A stretch of DNA of 5,336 nt from Chitinophagaceae bacterium (GTDB taxonomy: Bacteria; Bacteroidota; Bacteroidia; Chitinophagales; Chitinophagaceae), in contig JAFMJX010000128.1 of the NCBI GenBank assembly GCA_017853235.1, positions 1 through 5,336 on the forward strand. The letters run 5' to 3'. The first letter of the stretch is position 1, and each line of letters starts with the position of its first letter. The translations under genes and the position numbers were made by a program. Below the pieces are notes generated by a model that did not search any database, was not told where the DNA came from, and saw nothing but the letters and a program-made list of their open reading frames with translations. This document shows positions 4,624 to 5,336 of the stretch, piece by piece.

Positions 4624-5336
4624 TTATGCTGATAGATCGCCAAACAGTACCCAAGTGTCTGTTGCTCTCTTTAGAAGAGTAGCAGACGACCATTGTGCAC
4701 GTAGTTTTAATCCTGGTGTTGCATTAATTGTTACTCCAACTGCACCAGCAACTGTTACCTGTCCTGCACCAGTTTGAAGAATGCTTATTGAAGTTCCTAC
4801 TGGCCATGCTACTGTAGCATTTGTTGGAACAGTAAGAGTTTGAGCAGTTGCCTTACCCATTTCAATTAAATTATCTCTTTCTGTTAAAGAAGAGAGAGTA
4901 TAAGAATCTGTCTTTTGAACAATTGGAGTTCTTGATGGAACGCCTTCTTTTGTTTGTGTACCATCTGAGAATGCTACTCCAGATGCTGATGCTGTTACTA
5001 GACCAGAGAATGTTGGATTGCTAACAACAGAAACTGAATTTCCAGAAACCGAAATATTTGTTCCTGCTGTAACAGTGCCAGCACCAGAGAATTGAGTAAA
5101 TTCAATATCATCTGTACCAATTGTTGTAATTACATTTGTTTGTACCCAACCAGTCTTTGCATTTGTTGTACCAGCCTCTACGAAGATAAAATCTCCAGCA
5201 TCTACTTCTGGTGCCGAGTTATAGTCTGCTGCACGTGTTGGTGCGCCAGATGCTGCAACAACATAAATACCATTTTGAGACTTTGTTGTTTGATTTTTAA
5301 CAAGAATTCTATTTCCTGTTGCAAGAGTTACACCAT
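4624..5336 (-). CDS. C-terminal part of a phage tail/fibre structural protein (5' end outside window)
   Basis: The frame is open from the window edge to TAA at 4626-4624, giving the last 236 residues. The first part (visible residues 1-85) is a repeat module I recognise from large tail or fibre proteins of aquatic phages: GVTLATGNRILVKNQ, SQNGIYVV, PTRAADY, FIFVEAGTTNAKTGWVQT and IEFTQFSGAG. A Gly/Ser/Thr/Val-rich linker follows (86-140), then a C-terminal beta domain (about 143-236: SYTLSSLTERDNLIEM, PVGTSISILQTGAGQVTV, LKLRAQWSSATLLKRATDTW, ending FGDLSA), also typical of the ends of such fibres. It would be a virion component, probably in fibre or baseplate assembly. An internal Met at 4860 begins a 78-codon frame, but coding continues well upstream, so that is not a separate gene. 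The codon use is less AT-biased than in the oxygenase genes. Confidence 0.88.
   Translation of the reverse strand, partial: GVTLATGNRILVKNQTTKSQNGIYVVAASGAPTRAADYNSAPEVDAGDFIFVEAGTTNAKTGWVQTNVITTIGTDDIEFTQFSGAGTVTAGTNISVSGNSVSVVSNPTFSGLVTASASGVAFSDGTQTKEGVPSRTPIVQKTDSYTLSSLTERDNLIEMGKATAQTLTVPTNATVAWPVGTSISILQTGAGQVTVAGAVGVTINATPGLKLRAQWSSATLLKRATDTWVLFGDLSA

Noticed and set aside
4583..4777. Plus-strand open frame of 64 codons across the gap at 4590-4623
   Set aside because: It is antisense to the tail-protein C-terminus, has no motif, and starts inside the opposite gene. The gap is better explained by a minus-strand promoter and ribosome site.
4624..4860. A separate 78-codon gene starting at the ATG at 4860
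   Set aside because: The same frame stays open for a further 158 codons to the window edge and encodes recognisable tail-protein modules, and there is no ribosome site before this ATG. It is an internal Met of the larger gene.

Overview
The window looks like the late, structural-gene end of a tailed double-stranded DNA phage (Caudoviricetes). It is AT-rich and fully collinear: every supported gene is on the minus strand, packed with 1 to 17 bp overlaps or short gaps. The best kinship clue is the right-edge protein. It has the GVTLATGNRILVKNQ-type repeat and LKLRAQWSSATLLKRATDTW-type C-terminus that I associate with tail or fibre proteins of aquatic, often T4-like, phages. A marine or freshwater phage is the most likely source; the host cannot be fixed from this sequence.

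In transcription order (right to left) the layout is as follows. (1) 5336-4624: C-terminal 236 residues of a large tail/fibre protein, cut by the window edge. (2) 4589-3807: a 260-residue protein with two fibronectin type III-like domains and a 41-residue C-terminal tail made almost only of Phe and Pro. (3) 3760-3059 and 3075-2386: two tandem paralogous 2-oxoglutarate/Fe(II) oxygenases of the prolyl-4-hydroxylase type. (4) 2386-1670 and 1677-943: two proteins of unknown function, one resembling DUF6065 and one with an IPDWY motif; they may be distant relatives of each other. (5) 921-253: a third, more divergent oxygenase. (6) 256-1: the start of another gene, possibly a fourth member of the oxygenase group, running off the left edge.

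The only three non-coding gaps (4590-4623, 3761-3806, 922-942) each carry a TGNTATAAT motif on the minus strand, and I found this motif nowhere else in the window. This suggests three transcription units: the Phe/Pro-tail protein, the two oxygenases plus two unknown proteins, and the third oxygenase plus the left-edge gene.

The most interesting reading is that the oxygenases, whose family includes enzymes that hydroxylate proline, lie directly downstream of a virion-type protein ending in 16 prolines. They may modify that tail or another fibre protein. This is inference from gene order and family; no substrate can be read from the sequence.
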